Part shown: one piece after another, positions 41,340-51,219 of the stretch
Numbering within the stretch: the stretch's first letter is position 1
Layout: every line of letters starts with the position of its first letter
From: DATDIC01 sp963777625
Lineage (GTDB): Bacteria; Pseudomonadota; Alphaproteobacteria; Acetobacterales; Acetobacteraceae
NCBI GenBank assembly: GCA_963777625.1
Contig: CAVZRO010000017.1
Coordinates: forward strand, 186,001 to 250,000
Direction: 5' to 3'
DNA length: 64,000 nucleotides
Notes under the pieces: generated by a model
The model's database searches: none
Seen by the model: only the letters and a program-made list of their open reading frames with translations
Told to the model about the DNA's origin: nothing
Made by a program: the position numbers and the translations under genes

Positions 41340-41596
41340 CGGACGCCGTCAGGCTGCTTCTCGCCACCGCGTTTCGTCACTCGATCGACGAAGCGAACAT
41401 CGAGTCGGGCTTTGACCGGTTTCGGTCGATTAGCGGGAGTGGGATCGACTTCGCGGCATTTTGCGACGCAGTAGCTGATTGTGTGCGAGACCGCCTGATC
41501 CATGAGCCGGTCCGCCTGGAGGAGGGGTCTTTGCAATGCCACTGGCGTCTGGAATTGACGTCCAGGGGTGTCGAGCTGGCCCGCGCCGGGCGTTAG
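41336..41596 (+). CDS. Small hypothetical protein between carA and carB
   Basis: The 86-residue product starts at ATG 41336, overlapping the carA stop by four bases (ATGA), and ends 75 bp before carB. Its sequence looks protein-like: a hydrophobic/helical start (MTDAVRLLLATAFRHSIDEANIESGFDRF), a core of DFAAFCDAVADCVRDRLIHEPVRL and a charged end. It has no signal peptide or membrane segment. I do not recognise a family. Translational coupling to carA suggests co-expression with carbamoyl-phosphate synthesis, but its role is unknown. It could also be an unrelated small gene captured by the operon. Confidence 0.65.
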   Translation: MTDAVRLLLATAFRHSIDEANIESGFDRFRSISGSGIDFAAFCDAVADCVRDRLIHEPVRLEEGSLQCHWRLELTSRGVELARAGR

Positions 41597-41671
41597 TTCC
41601 TTTGTTCGACGACTTCCTGCGTCGGATCATGCCCTGCTGGCAAACCCCCTATCAGAAAAAGAGCGATCGCG

Positions 41672-44600
41672 ATGCCCCGCCGCACTGATATCCATTCCAT
41701 CCTTATCATCGGCGCCGGGCCGATCATCATCGGCCAGGCCTGCGAGTTCGACTATTCCGGCGCCCAGGCGTGCAAGGCGCTGAGAGCCGAGGGCTATCGC
41801 GTCATCCTGGTGAACTCCAACCCCGCCACCATCATGACCGATCCGGGCCTCGCCGACGCCACCTATGTGGAGCCGATCACGCCGGACTTCGTCGACCCGC
41901 ATCATCGCCCGCGAAAAGCCCGACGCGCTGCTGCCCACCATGGGCGGCCAGACGGCGCTGAACACCGCCATGCAGCTCGCTGCCTCCGGCGTGCTGGCCG
42001 CGCATGGCGTGGAGCTGATCGGTGCGCGCGCAGAGGTGATCGATCGCGCCGAGGATCGTCTGAAGTTCCGCGAAGCGATGGCGGCGATCGGCATCGAATC
42101 GCCGCGCAGCGAGATCGCGCATTCGCTGGCCGAAGCGCGCGCCGCGCTGGCCGTGACCGGGCTTCCCGCAGTGATCCGGCCCAGCTTCACGCTGGGTGGC
42201 ACCGGGGGCGGCATCGCCTACAACAAGGAGGAGTTCGAGCAGATCGTGCAGGGCGGCCTGGATGCCTCGCCGACCCATGAAGTGCTGATCGAGGAATCCG
42301 TGCTCGGCTGGAAGGAGTTCGAGATGGAGGTGGTCCGCGACCGCGCGGACAACTGCATCATCGTCTGCTCCATCGAGAACGTCGATCCGATGGGCATCCA
42401 CACGGGTGATTCCGTGACCGTCGCGCCGGCGCTGACGCTGACCGACAAGGAATATCAACGGATGCGCGACGCCTCGATCGCCTGCCTGCGGGCGATCGGC
42501 GTCGATACCGGCGGGTCCAACGTGCAGTTCGCGGTCAATCCCGTGGACGGGCGCATGCTTATCATCGAGATGAACCCGCGCGTGTCGCGTTCCTCCGCGC
42601 TGGCCTCGAAAGCCACCGGCTTTCCCATTGCCAAGGTGGCCGCCCGAACTCGCGGTCGGCTACACGCTCGACGAGCTTGCCAACGACATCACCCAGGTGA
42701 CGCCGGCCAGCTTCGAGCCGACGATCGACTACGTGGTGGTGAAAATCCCCCGCTTCACCTTCGAGAAATTCCCCGGCACGCCGGCCTTGCTGACCACGTC
42801 GATGAAGTCGGTCGGCGAGGCGATGGCGATCGGGCGCAGCTTCGCCGAGGCGCTGCAAAAGGGGCTGCGCAGCATGGAAACCGGGCTGTCCGGCCTGGAT
42901 GAGGTGGAACCGCCCGGTGACGGTGGCGCGGATGCGTTCCGCGCCGCGCTGTCCGCGCCGCGGCCGGACCGGCTGCTGATGGCGGCGCAGGCGCTGCGTG
43001 CCGGGCTGTCGATCGAGGACATCCATGCTCCCACCAGGTTCGATCCATGGTTCCTGCGCGAGCTGGCCGGCATCGTGGATGCCGAACGCACCATCACCGC
43101 ATCGGGGCTGCCGACGGAGGCGGGTGCGCTGCGGCGGCTCAAGGCGCTCGGTTTCTCCGACCGCCGGCTGGGCGAACTCGCCGGGCTTGGCGAGGAAGCG
43201 GTGGCGGCGTTGCGGCGGCGCCTTGCGGTGCATCCGGTTTACAAGCGCATCGATACCTGCGCCGCCGAGTTCGCCTCCGCCACGCCCTACATGTACTCCA
43301 CCTACGAAGGCGGCTTCGGCACGCCGGTCTGCGAAGCCGATCCTACGGACCGGCGCAAGGTGGTGATCCTGGGCGGCGGGCCGAACCGGATCGGGCAAGG
43401 GATCGAGTTCGACTATTGCTGCGTCCATGCCGCCTATGCGCTGAAGGAAGCCGGGTTCGAGACCATCATGGTCAACTGCAACCCGGAAACCGTCAGCACC
43501 GACTACGACACCTCCGACCGGCTGTATTTCGAGCCGCTGACCGCGGAAGACGTCATCGCGCTGGTGCGGCGGGAGCAGCAGAATGGCAACGTGCTCGGCT
43601 GTATCGTCCAGTACGGCGGTCAGACCCCTTTGAAACTGTCGCAGGCACTGTCCCGCGCGGAGATCCCGATCCTGGGCACCAGCGCCGATGCCATCGACAT
43701 CGCCGAGGACCGGGAACGGTTCCAGGCCCTGCTGCACAAGCTGGGGTTGCGCCAGCCGGAGAACGGCACCGCCCGTTCGGCGGCCGAAGCCGAAGCCATC
43801 GCTGAACGCATCGGTTATCCGGTGGTGATCCGGCCGAGCTACGTGCTGGGCGGCCGGGCGATGGAGATCGTGCATGACCGCTCCGGACTGCACCGCTACG
43901 TCCGCGAGGCGGTGCGTGTGTCGGGCGACAACCCGGTGCTGATCGACCGCTACCTCAATGACGCGATCGAGGTGGATGTCGATTGCATCGCCGATGGCGA
44001 GAGCGTGTACGTTGCCGGCGTGATGGAGCACATCGAGGAAGCCGGCATCCATTCGGGCGATTCCGCCTGCTCCTTGCCGCCCTATACGCTGTCGCCCGCC
44101 ACGGTGACCGAGCTGAAGATCGAGACCGAGGCGATGGCGATGGCGCTCGGCGTGGTCGGCCTGATGAACGTGCAGTACGCCATCAAGGACGATATGATCT
44201 TTGTGCTGGAGGTCAATCCGCGCGCCTCACGCACCGTGCCGTTCGTTGCAAAGGCAACTGGTGTGCCGGTGGCCAAGATCGGTGCCCGCGTGATGGCGGG
44301 GGCGAAACTCGCCGGATTCCGGCTGGACGGGCAGGCCATCGCGCCACATGTCGCGGTGAAAGAGGCGGTGTTCCCGTTTGCGCGTTTTCCTGACGTCGAT
44401 ACGATCCTTGGTCCCGAAATGAAATCCACCGGCGAGGTCATGGGGCTGGATTCCAGTTTCGAACGCGCCTTCGCCAAATCCCAGCTCGGCGCCGGTGTGC
44501 TGCTGCCGCAGGCGGGCACGGCGCTCCTGTCGGTGAAAGACGCCGACAAGAAGGGCGTCCCGGCGCTGGCGCGGCGACTGACCGAAATGGGGTTCTCCAT

Positions 44601-44916
44601 CATGGCCACGCGGGGCACCGCGGCGCGCATCCGGGACAGCGGGCTGGCGGTGGCGGTAGTGAACAAGGTGCTGGAAGGGCGGCCACATTGCCTGGATGCC
44701 ATCCGTTCGGGCGAGGTGCAGATCGTGATCAACACGGCGTCCGGCCCACAATCGGTCGCCGACAGCTTTGCCATCCGCCGCAGCGCGCTGACCCACGGCG
44801 TGCCATATCTCACCACCATGGCGGGTGCGCGAGCCACGGTCCATGCGATCGCGGCCCTGCGGGCGGGAACGCTTGAAGTGGCGCCCTTGCAGTCCTACTT
44901 TCGCGGATCGTTTTAA
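41672..44916 (+). CDS. carB: Carbamoyl-phosphate synthase large subunit (two frame breaks)
   Basis: CarB makes carbamoyl phosphate from bicarbonate, ammonia and two ATP. The restored product is about 1,080 residues, the family length. It has two homologous ATP-grasp halves: the first begins SILIIGAGPIIIGQACEFDYSGAQACKAL, the second RKVVILGGGPNRIGQGIEFDYCCVHAAYAL near residue 560. Each contains an NPR motif (MNPRVSRSSALASKATG; VNPRASRTVPFVAKATG). The C-terminal allosteric domain (MGS-like) ends at YFRGSF. Frame breaks lie at about 41891-41897 and at 42643-42645 (a CCC run; removing one C gives AAELAVGYTLDELAN). It follows carA and the 86-residue gene. Confidence 0.95.
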
Positions 44917-45001
44917 GCGAACCGCAGCGGTCCGGCCTGTGCCGAAGCGCAGCGGTGTTGCTGTCGTGCACTCCAGCCCTTGTTAACTGAAGGACCCCGC
45001 C

Positions 45002-45475
45002 GTGCAGAAGTTCCCGATGACCGCCCCCGGCTTGCAGCGGCTGGAAGAGGAACTCCGCCACCTGAAATCGGTTGAGCGGCCCAGCATCATTCGCCAGATC
45101 GCCGAGGCTCGGACCCATGGCGACCTTTCCGAAAACGCCGAATACCATGCGGCGCGCGAACGCCAGTCGTTCATCGAAGGCCGCATTGCCGAACTGGAGG
45201 AAATCGTCTCATCGGTCGAGGTTATCGATCCATCGACCCTGTCCGGTGACCACGTCATGTTCGGCGCCTATGTTCGGCTGCTGGATGAGGAGACCGAAAA
45301 AGAGGCGAAATACCAAATCGTTGGCCTGCACGAAGCCGATATCAAGTCGGGCCGGCTGTCGGTTTCCTCGCCGCTGGCGAAGGCGCTGATCGGCAAGAAG
45401 ATCGGCGATTCCGTCTCGGTGCCCGCCCCCGGCGGCGACCGCTCCTACGAGATCCTCGACGTGCGGTTCCCGTAA
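45002..45475 (+). CDS. greA: Transcription elongation factor GreA
   Basis: GreA rescues backtracked RNA polymerase by stimulating transcript cleavage through the secondary channel. The 157-residue product has the N-terminal coiled coil (LQRLEEELRHLKSVERPSIIRQIAEARTHGDLSENAEYHAARERQ), whose tip holds the acidic DLSENAEY motif needed for cleavage, and the C-terminal FKBP-like domain (YQIVGLHEADIKSGRLSVSSPLAKALIGKKIGDSV). The start is GTG, preceded by GAAGGA. Position after carAB is conserved in many alphaproteobacteria. Confidence 0.96.
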   Translation: MQKFPMTAPGLQRLEEELRHLKSVERPSIIRQIAEARTHGDLSENAEYHAARERQSFIEGRIAELEEIVSSVEVIDPSTLSGDHVMFGAYVRLLDEETEKEAKYQIVGLHEADIKSGRLSVSSPLAKALIGKKIGDSVSVPAPGGDRSYEILDVRFP

Positions 45476-45501
45476 GCAGACCTGATCGCGATCGTTTCCA
45501 A

Positions 45502-46698
45502 ATGATCACGCTCGCCGATATCGAGGCGGCCGCCGCAAGGATCCGCGGCAAGGTCGTGCGTACGCCGGCGATAGCCTCCGACGAGTTGTCCCGGGCCTGT
45601 GGCGCGCAAGTGGTGCTCAAGCTGGAGAGCCTGCAGCCGACCGGCGCCTTCAAGGAGCGCGGGGCGGCCAACAGGCTCGCGCTGCTCTCGGCCGACGAAC
45701 GGCGACGCGGCGTGATCGCCATGTCGGCCGGCAACCATGCCCAGGCCGTGGCCCGTCATGCGCATCTGCTGGGGGTCGCAGCCACCATCGTGATGCCGAG
45801 CTTCACCCCGGTGACCAAGGTGACCCGCACCGCCGCCTGGGGCGCAAAAATCGTGCTGCATGGCGAGAGCCTGGCGGATTCGGCCGAGCATGCGCGGCAG
45901 CTCGCCGAGACCGAGCAACTGGTGTTCGTGCATCCCTATGACGATCCGGCGGTGATTGCCGGACAGGGCACGGCGGCGCTGGAGTTGCTGGCCGATCATC
46001 CCGAGCTGGATACGCTGGTGATCCCGGTGGGCGGCGGGGGCCTGCTGGCCGGCTGTGCGATCGCGGCAACCGGCGTGAAGCCTGGGATCCAGGTGTTCGG
46101 CGTGGAGGTGGAGGCCTATCCGGCCATGGCGCAACGGCTGGCGGGAGCCGCCGTCTCGGTCGGCGGCCCGACCATCGCCGAGGGCATCGCCGTGCGCGAT
46201 ACCGGCAGGCTGGCGCTAGACACCGCGCGCCGGCTCGGGATCGAAATACTGGTGGTGCCGGAGCGTGCGGTCGAACAGGCGATCGGGCTCTTGATCGAAG
46301 GTGCGAAGATCGTGGCCGAGGGTGCCGGCGCGGTCGGAGTGGCGGCGCTGCTGAGCTTCCCGGAGCGATTCGCCGGACGACGGGTGGGGGTGCCGATCTG
46401 CGGTGGCAACATAGATGCGCGCATCCTGTCGAACGTGCTGCTGAGGAACCTGCTGCGCGATGGCCGGCTGCTGCGGTTGCATTTGCAAATTCCCGATCGG
46501 CCCGGCGTGCTGGCGGACATTGCCGGACGAATCGGCGGTTGCGGTGGAAACATCATCGAAGTATCGCACCAGCGGCTGTTCGCGGCAGAATCGGTGCAGG
46601 CGGCGGAGCTGGAAGTGATGGTCGAAGCGCGCGATCCGGCGCACGCGGAGGCGATCATCGCGTCGCTCGCCGACAACTACGTGGTGCGGCGGGTTTAA
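45502..46698 (+). CDS. ilvA: Threonine ammonia-lyase (threonine dehydratase)
   Basis: This PLP enzyme deaminates threonine to 2-oxobutanoate. The 398-residue product has the PLP-lysine segment PTGAFKERGA (about residues 49-58), SAGNHAQAVARHA, the phosphate-binding loop VGGGGLLAG and a C-terminal ACT-like regulatory domain (LHLQIPDRPGVLADIAGRIGGCGGNIIEV). One ACT domain and about 400 residues match the shorter, TdcB-like form, as opposed to the 500-residue biosynthetic IlvA of enterics. It is 26 bp after greA, so it may share a transcript. The symbol is given by function; the biosynthetic or catabolic role is not settled. Confidence 0.92.
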   Translation: MITLADIEAAAARIRGKVVRTPAIASDELSRACGAQVVLKLESLQPTGAFKERGAANRLALLSADERRRGVIAMSAGNHAQAVARHAHLLGVAATIVMPSFTPVTKVTRTAAWGAKIVLHGESLADSAEHARQLAETEQLVFVHPYDDPAVIAGQGTAALELLADHPELDTLVIPVGGGGLLAGCAIAATGVKPGIQVFGVEVEAYPAMAQRLAGAAVSVGGPTIAEGIAVRDTGRLALDTARRLGIEILVVPERAVEQAIGLLIEGAKIVAEGAGAVGVAALLSFPERFAGRRVGVPICGGNIDARILSNVLLRNLLRDGRLLRLHLQIPDRPGVLADIAGRIGGCGGNIIEVSHQRLFAAESVQAAELEVMVEARDPAHAEAIIASLADNYVVRRV

Positions 46699-46760
46699 GG
46701 CCACCGCGATCCTGACGGTTCCAGAGGTGTTGCACTCGGTGCGTGAACTCAGCCCGCCCC

Positions 46761-48119
46761 CTATTCCTGCTCGAACCCATAAACCTCCGGCAGGATGAAG
46801 ATCGCCGCCAGCAGCCCGATCAGCGGGAATATCGCCGTGAACAGCGTCGCATGCGCCTGCCCGATCGCCGAGAACAGCACCGGAAACAGGAAGATCGACA
46901 AGAACGCCGGCAGCTTCACGAACACATAGGCGAATCCCGTCGCCGTGCCGCGATACGCGGCCCTGGCGACCATCGCCGGAATGGTGACCACATTCTCCGC
47001 GTCCCAGTAATGGCCCCACAGCATCGCCGCGGCGGCAAACGGCAGAATGACGACATGGTCCGTATAAAGCGCCGCCGCCGCCACCAGCAGCGACACCAGC
47101 ACGATCCCGAATCCGGCGATGCTCAACCCGCGCTGGCCGATCTTCGGCGTGATCAGCGGCCCCACCCACGCGGAAATCGCAGCAATAATATACAGCAACA
47201 GCGTAACCAGATTGGTCCCCAGAATGCCCGACACCCCCACCATCACGAACAGCACCGGAATATAGAAGGCAAACGTCGAGAACTCGGCGCTCTGCGCAAA
47301 ACCCGCAATCCAGCCGAACAGCGTCGCCCGCCAGCGGATCGGGTCCTTGCGTATGTCGGCCAGAAAAGCCGTCGGGCGCGCCCGCGGTACCTCCACATCC
47401 TCGTTCGGCAGCATGTCCAGGCTGTCCCCGTACATACTCGTCGTCACCCGCTTGGCCTCGCGGAAGCGGCCGTGACGGATCAACCAGACCGCCGTCTCCG
47501 GCAGATCGTGCCGCAAATAGAAGATTATCGCCGCCGGCACCGCGCCGAGCCCCAGCGTCACCCGCCAGATCAGGTCGTGCGGCAGCGCGGCCACGATGAA
47601 AATCGCGATGATCGCCAGCGTGAACACCTCGCCCAGCGCAAACATGAACTGCCAGCGATTGCCCATCACCTCGCGTTCGCCACGCGGCATCGACTCCATG
47701 ATGTAGGTGTACCCGCTGGAAATATCGCTGCCGAGCGGGATGCCCAGGATCAACCGCACCACCACCAGCCACGCCACATTCGGCACGAACGCCTGGATCA
47801 GCGCGAAGACAACAAACATCCCCATCGTCGACAGGAACACGATCCGGCGGCCGAACGTGTCGGCCAGCCATCCGCCGATCAGCGCGCCGATAATGGCGCC
47901 ACCCTGCGTCCCCGCCGCCGCCAGTCCAAGCAACGCCGGCGACGGATGGAAGATATCGCGGATGAAGATCAGCACGAACGCAATCGAGTAAAGATCCCAC
48001 GCCTCAACCAGGATCGAGGCCATCATCAGCCAGCCGATCCGGTTGCCGCGTGGATTGTATTTGGCAATCAGGTAGCTGACGGCACGGTCCATTTCCGCCT
48101 GATAGGTGTGCGCCGACAC
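46761..48119 (-). CDS. MFS transporter, sugar/organic-anion porter type
   Basis: The 452-residue product has about twelve hydrophobic segments. The loop between helices 2 and 3 carries the MFS signature GGWLADTFGRRIVFL. The cytosolic loop between helices 6 and 7 is long and charged (DLPETAVWLIRHGRFREAKRV), as in the sugar-porter/aromatic-acid branch. The GTG at 48119 is chosen because a perfect GAGGAGG lies just upstream; the frame is open 32 codons further without a good start. It is convergent with ilvA. The next gene in the same direction is an enolase-superfamily dehydratase, so uptake of a sugar acid is a reasonable inference. Confidence 0.88.
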   Translation of the reverse strand: MSAHTYQAEMDRAVSYLIAKYNPRGNRIGWLMMASILVEAWDLYSIAFVLIFIRDIFHPSPALLGLAAAGTQGGAIIGALIGGWLADTFGRRIVFLSTMGMFVVFALIQAFVPNVAWLVVVRLILGIPLGSDISSGYTYIMESMPRGEREVMGNRWQFMFALGEVFTLAIIAIFIVAALPHDLIWRVTLGLGAVPAAIIFYLRHDLPETAVWLIRHGRFREAKRVTTSMYGDSLDMLPNEDVEVPRARPTAFLADIRKDPIRWRATLFGWIAGFAQSAEFSTFAFYIPVLFVMVGVSGILGTNLVTLLLYIIAAISAWVGPLITPKIGQRGLSIAGFGIVLVSLLVAAAALYTDHVVILPFAAAAMLWGHYWDAENVVTIPAMVARAAYRGTATGFAYVFVKLPAFLSIFLFPVLFSAIGQAHATLFTAIFPLIGLLAAIFILPEVYGFEQE

Positions 48120-48187
48120 GGCGTTTCCTCCTCGGTTGCCGGACTGATTTATCGCCGGGCTGGCGAAGGGCCCTGCCCAACTATCCG

Positions 48188-49394
48188 CTACGCTTTCGTC
48201 ATTCTCCGCTCGCAATCGGCCGCCGCCAGGCGCTCGGGTTGCAGCCTGGTGCCAAGTCCCGCACCCCTCATCGGATACACGAACCCATCGCGGATCTCGG
48301 GCAGTTCAGTCATGATCTCCCGATACCAGCCCGTCGTGAACGCACGCACCGTCTCCTGTATCAGCGTGTTCGGACAATTGAGCGAAAGATGCACGGAGGC
48401 GGTCAGCACCACCGGCCCGGTGCAGTCATGCGGTGCCACCGGCCGGTCCCACGCCTCCGCCAGAGTCGCGATCTTCTTGGCCTCGCCAATGCCACCGCAC
48501 CATGACAGATCGAGCATCACCACATCCAGCGCGTCCGCCTGCAGGAACTCCCGGAAACCGCGCCGCGTGGCAATCGTTTCGCTGCCGCAGATCGGCACCC
48601 TGGTGCGCGCACGCAGGTCCGCCAGTAGATCGGCATTGACCATCTTGATCGGGTCTTCGACCCAGAATGGCTGGATATCCGCCAACGCCCGCAGCACCCG
48701 TTCGGCCGCCGGCGGCGTCCACAGCGAATGCAACTCCGCCATGATATCCATCTTCCCGCCGACCGCGTCGCGGATCTTGTGGAACGGCCCCAGCGCCCGA
48801 TCGAGATCCGCAGCCGAGATGGACCGGCCTTCGCTCGCCTCGGCGGCAAAGTCGAATGGCCAGATCTTCATCGCGGTAATACCCTGTTCCAGCAGCGAGT
48901 GTGCCAACTCGTCGGCGCGATGCAGGAACGCGTCCAGATCCTCGTACGGGCCGCTATCGCCCGCCGCATTCAGCCCCCAGTTATCCGTCTTCTGCCCGAT
49001 CGCCGAGCGTACGTTACCGATAACCCGCGCAAGTATTGTAAATCCGCATCTTCTCATGCGACAGGCCGCCCAGGCATTCATGCACCGGCTGCCCGATCGC
49101 CTGGCCAAACAAATCCCACAGCGCGATATCGACCGCCGAGGCAGCCCGCATCTCCACCCCGCTGCCCGAGAACCCGAGATATTGGTTCTGCAGCGTCCGC
49201 CCGTGCCGGTCCATCTGCAGTGCCGGCTTGCCGAGCAGCAAGGGCGCGACCGTTTCATGTATATATGATTCGACCGCGCGCGGCCCGAAGAACGTCTCGC
49301 CCAGCCCGACCAGTCCTTGATCGGTATGGATGTGCAGCCAGAGCAGATTCGGGAACTCGCCAAGTCTGATCGTCTCGAACCCGGTAATCTTCAT
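48188..49394 (-). CDS. Mandelate racemase/muconate lactonizing family enzyme (one frame break)
   Basis: This belongs to the enolase superfamily and is probably a sugar-acid dehydratase. The restored product is about 400 residues: the N-terminal capping domain starts MKITGFETIRLGEFPNLLWL, followed by a TIM barrel. Candidate catalytic and metal residues are in AMKIWPFD (Lys), DIMAELHSLW, FWVEDPIK and CGSETIATRRG (acidic ligands) and the late PHDCTGPV (His). The frame breaks near 49017-49021: the N-terminal frame ends NTCAGYR, and removing one C gives YNTCAGYGNVRSAIG and continues without a gap. It is flanked by an MFS transporter and an ABC solute-binding protein, suggesting a small catabolic locus. 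The substrate cannot be called from sequence alone. Confidence 0.88.
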
Positions 49395-49409
49395 GGCATC
49401 CTCTCAAAC

Positions 49410-49516
49410 TGTCGTCATGGCCGGGCCCGCACCTCGTCACGGCAGCAGGCCCACCTCGTCATGGCCAGCAGCCCACCCCGTCATGGCCGGGCCCCGTCCC
49501 GGCCATCCACGTCCCC
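49410..49516. repeat. CGTCATGGCCGGGCC-type direct repeats
   Basis: Short copies of GTCATGGCC(G/A)G..CCC occur three times between 49413 and 49492, ending in CCCGTCCCGGCCATCCACGTCCCCC. The same vocabulary (GTCATGACCGG, CCCGGTCATCCACGTCCCC) forms the large tandem array at 63403-63860. They are intergenic, between the dehydratase gene and the solute-binding protein gene. Confidence 0.65.
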
Positions 49517-49566
49517 CTGCCGCAACGAACGCACCTCCTCGCCACCGCACGCACGACAAACACACT

Positions 49567-51141
49567 TCACTCCGCGAACCACACGTTCGACATGCGCGGA
49601 ATCCGGAACGGCTTGAACCCCTTCACGTTCGACCGCACCGCCTGCACCTTGGTCAACGAACCGAACGGCAGCACGTACGCCTGCTCCAGCGTGCGCTGCT
49701 GCATGCGGGCAAACGCCGCCTGCCGCCCCTCGGCCGTCGGCAACATGTTCATGTCCCGGAAATCCGCCGCCAACTCGGGATCCTCGTCGCCGGGCTTGGG
49801 CGAATAGACCGGATTGGGCGGCACCAGCACCTGCATGGTGGGGATCGGACCCAATGACGGCTCCGTCCCCCACCCAGTAAAGAAATAGTTCCAGCCGGAA
49901 TTTGGCTTCTGCCGCATGGCGATGGAGGTCGGCCAGTCCACCACCCGCAACTGTGCATTCACCCCGATCGCCTTCAACTGCTCCGCCATCACCAGCGCCG
50001 CATTGTACATCGACGTGTAGTCCTTGTTGGTCAGCAGCACGACCGGCTCGTTCTTGTATCCGGCCTGCGCGAGGTACTGCTTCGCCAGCGTCGCATCATG
50101 CAGGTTGTAGGTGTCCTTGCCCGCGTCGGTGTAGGTCGGCTGGTTGGGGTACTGGAAACCCACATTCAGCCGGTAATTCCCGTCCGTCGCCGCATCCATG
50201 ATCTCGTCCATGTTCAGCGCCGTCATCACCGCCTTGCGAAACGCCAGATTGTCGGTCGGCGGCTGCGACATGTTCGGATAGGCAATCTGGATCCACCAGT
50301 TCTGCAACGGGATCAGCGTGATGTTCTTGTCGTTCTTCAACGTCGCCAGCGATCGTGTCGGCAGGTCCTCCACCCCTTGCAATTCGCCGGTCTGGATACC
50401 GGCCACACGGGCTTGCGGCTCGGTAACGATACGGAATGTCACTGTATCGAAGCAGGCCTGCTTGTAGCCGCCGAAACCGGTCTTGTCCTCGAAATGCGTA
50501 TTCGGCGCGTAGCCATCAAACCGTTTCAGCCGTACCTGGTTGCCCGGCATGTAGTCCACCAGTTGCCACGGCCCGGTGCCGATGATCTTCAACTGCTGCG
50601 GCGGATCGTCCTTGTCCTCGGCCGGGATGATCACGATCGGCACGCTGAATGAACTGAGCTGCTCGATGAAAGTCGGCTGCGCCTGCTTCAGATGGATAAC
50701 GAACGTATCCGCATCGGGAACCTCCCAGCTCGCCACGTTGTCGAACGTGTTGCGCTGCAGCCCGACCCGCTTGTACCGCTCAAACGAAGCCAGAACGTCC
50801 GCCGATGTCAGTTTCTTCCCGTTATGGAACGTCACCCCCTGGCGCAGCTTGAAGCTGTACGTCAGCTTGTCCGGCGATTCCGTCAGCAAGTCCGCCAGCT
50901 CCGGGATGGGACGGTCGTTTTCGTCACGCGTCATCAGCGTCTCGAAGATGTTCATGGCGATGTTGCGCGTGGAGATCGCGCTCGACAGCATCATGTCGAG
51001 GCTGTTGACATTCGCCTCCTGCCCGAAGGTGAAATTGCCGCCCACATGCGGGCATTTGAACGGCGCCGCCGACGCCGGTGCGGCAGCAACGCCGGCGATC
51101 ACACCGAGCCAAGCCAGTTTCAGCCTGCGCATGACGCCCAT
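49567..51141 (-). CDS. ABC transporter substrate-binding protein (peptide/nickel family 5)
   Basis: The product (about 524 residues) is a periplasmic solute-binding protein of the DppA/OppA family. A signal peptide is clear: MRRLKLAWLGVIAGVAAAPASA, with cleavage after ASA. Family segments include FETLMTRDENDRPIPELADLLTESPDKLTYSFKLRQGVTFHNGKKLTSADVLASFERY and GTGPWQLVDYMPGNQVRLKRFDGY. Starts at 51141 and 51132 are both possible; a GGGGATGG stretch favours either. No permease or ATPase genes lie in the window, so it may be an orphan or its partners may be elsewhere. The ligand could be peptides, but members also bind sugars and opines. Confidence 0.92.
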   Translation of the reverse strand: MGVMRRLKLAWLGVIAGVAAAPASAAPFKCPHVGGNFTFGQEANVNSLDMMLSSAISTRNIAMNIFETLMTRDENDRPIPELADLLTESPDKLTYSFKLRQGVTFHNGKKLTSADVLASFERYKRVGLQRNTFDNVASWEVPDADTFVIHLKQAQPTFIEQLSSFSVPIVIIPAEDKDDPPQQLKIIGTGPWQLVDYMPGNQVRLKRFDGYAPNTHFEDKTGFGGYKQACFDTVTFRIVTEPQARVAGIQTGELQGVEDLPTRSLATLKNDKNITLIPLQNWWIQIAYPNMSQPPTDNLAFRKAVMTALNMDEIMDAATDGNYRLNVGFQYPNQPTYTDAGKDTYNLHDATLAKQYLAQAGYKNEPVVLLTNKDYTSMYNAALVMAEQLKAIGVNAQLRVVDWPTSIAMRQKPNSGWNYFFTGWGTEPSLGPIPTMQVLVPPNPVYSPKPGDEDPELAADFRDMNMLPTAEGRQAAFARMQQRTLEQAYVLPFGSLTKVQAVRSNVKGFKPFRIPRMSNVWFAE

Positions 51142-51219
51142 CCCCCAATCATGTGATTGGCGGATAGTTTCCAGCCGCGCCGCGGCGGCCGTCAAGGCTC
51201 GGTTCGCGAAACCTCCGGC

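Noticed and set aside
39955..44916. Programmed ribosomal frameshifting in carA and carB
   Set aside because: No slippery heptamer or downstream stem pattern shared by the sites; single-base repairs, several in short G/C runs, restore family sequence, and dnaG and treS show the same type of break.
46743..49268. An 841-codon plus-strand frame opposite the MFS transporter and dehydratase genes
   Set aside because: Highly basic, low-complexity translation; real transporter and enolase-superfamily genes lie on the other strand.
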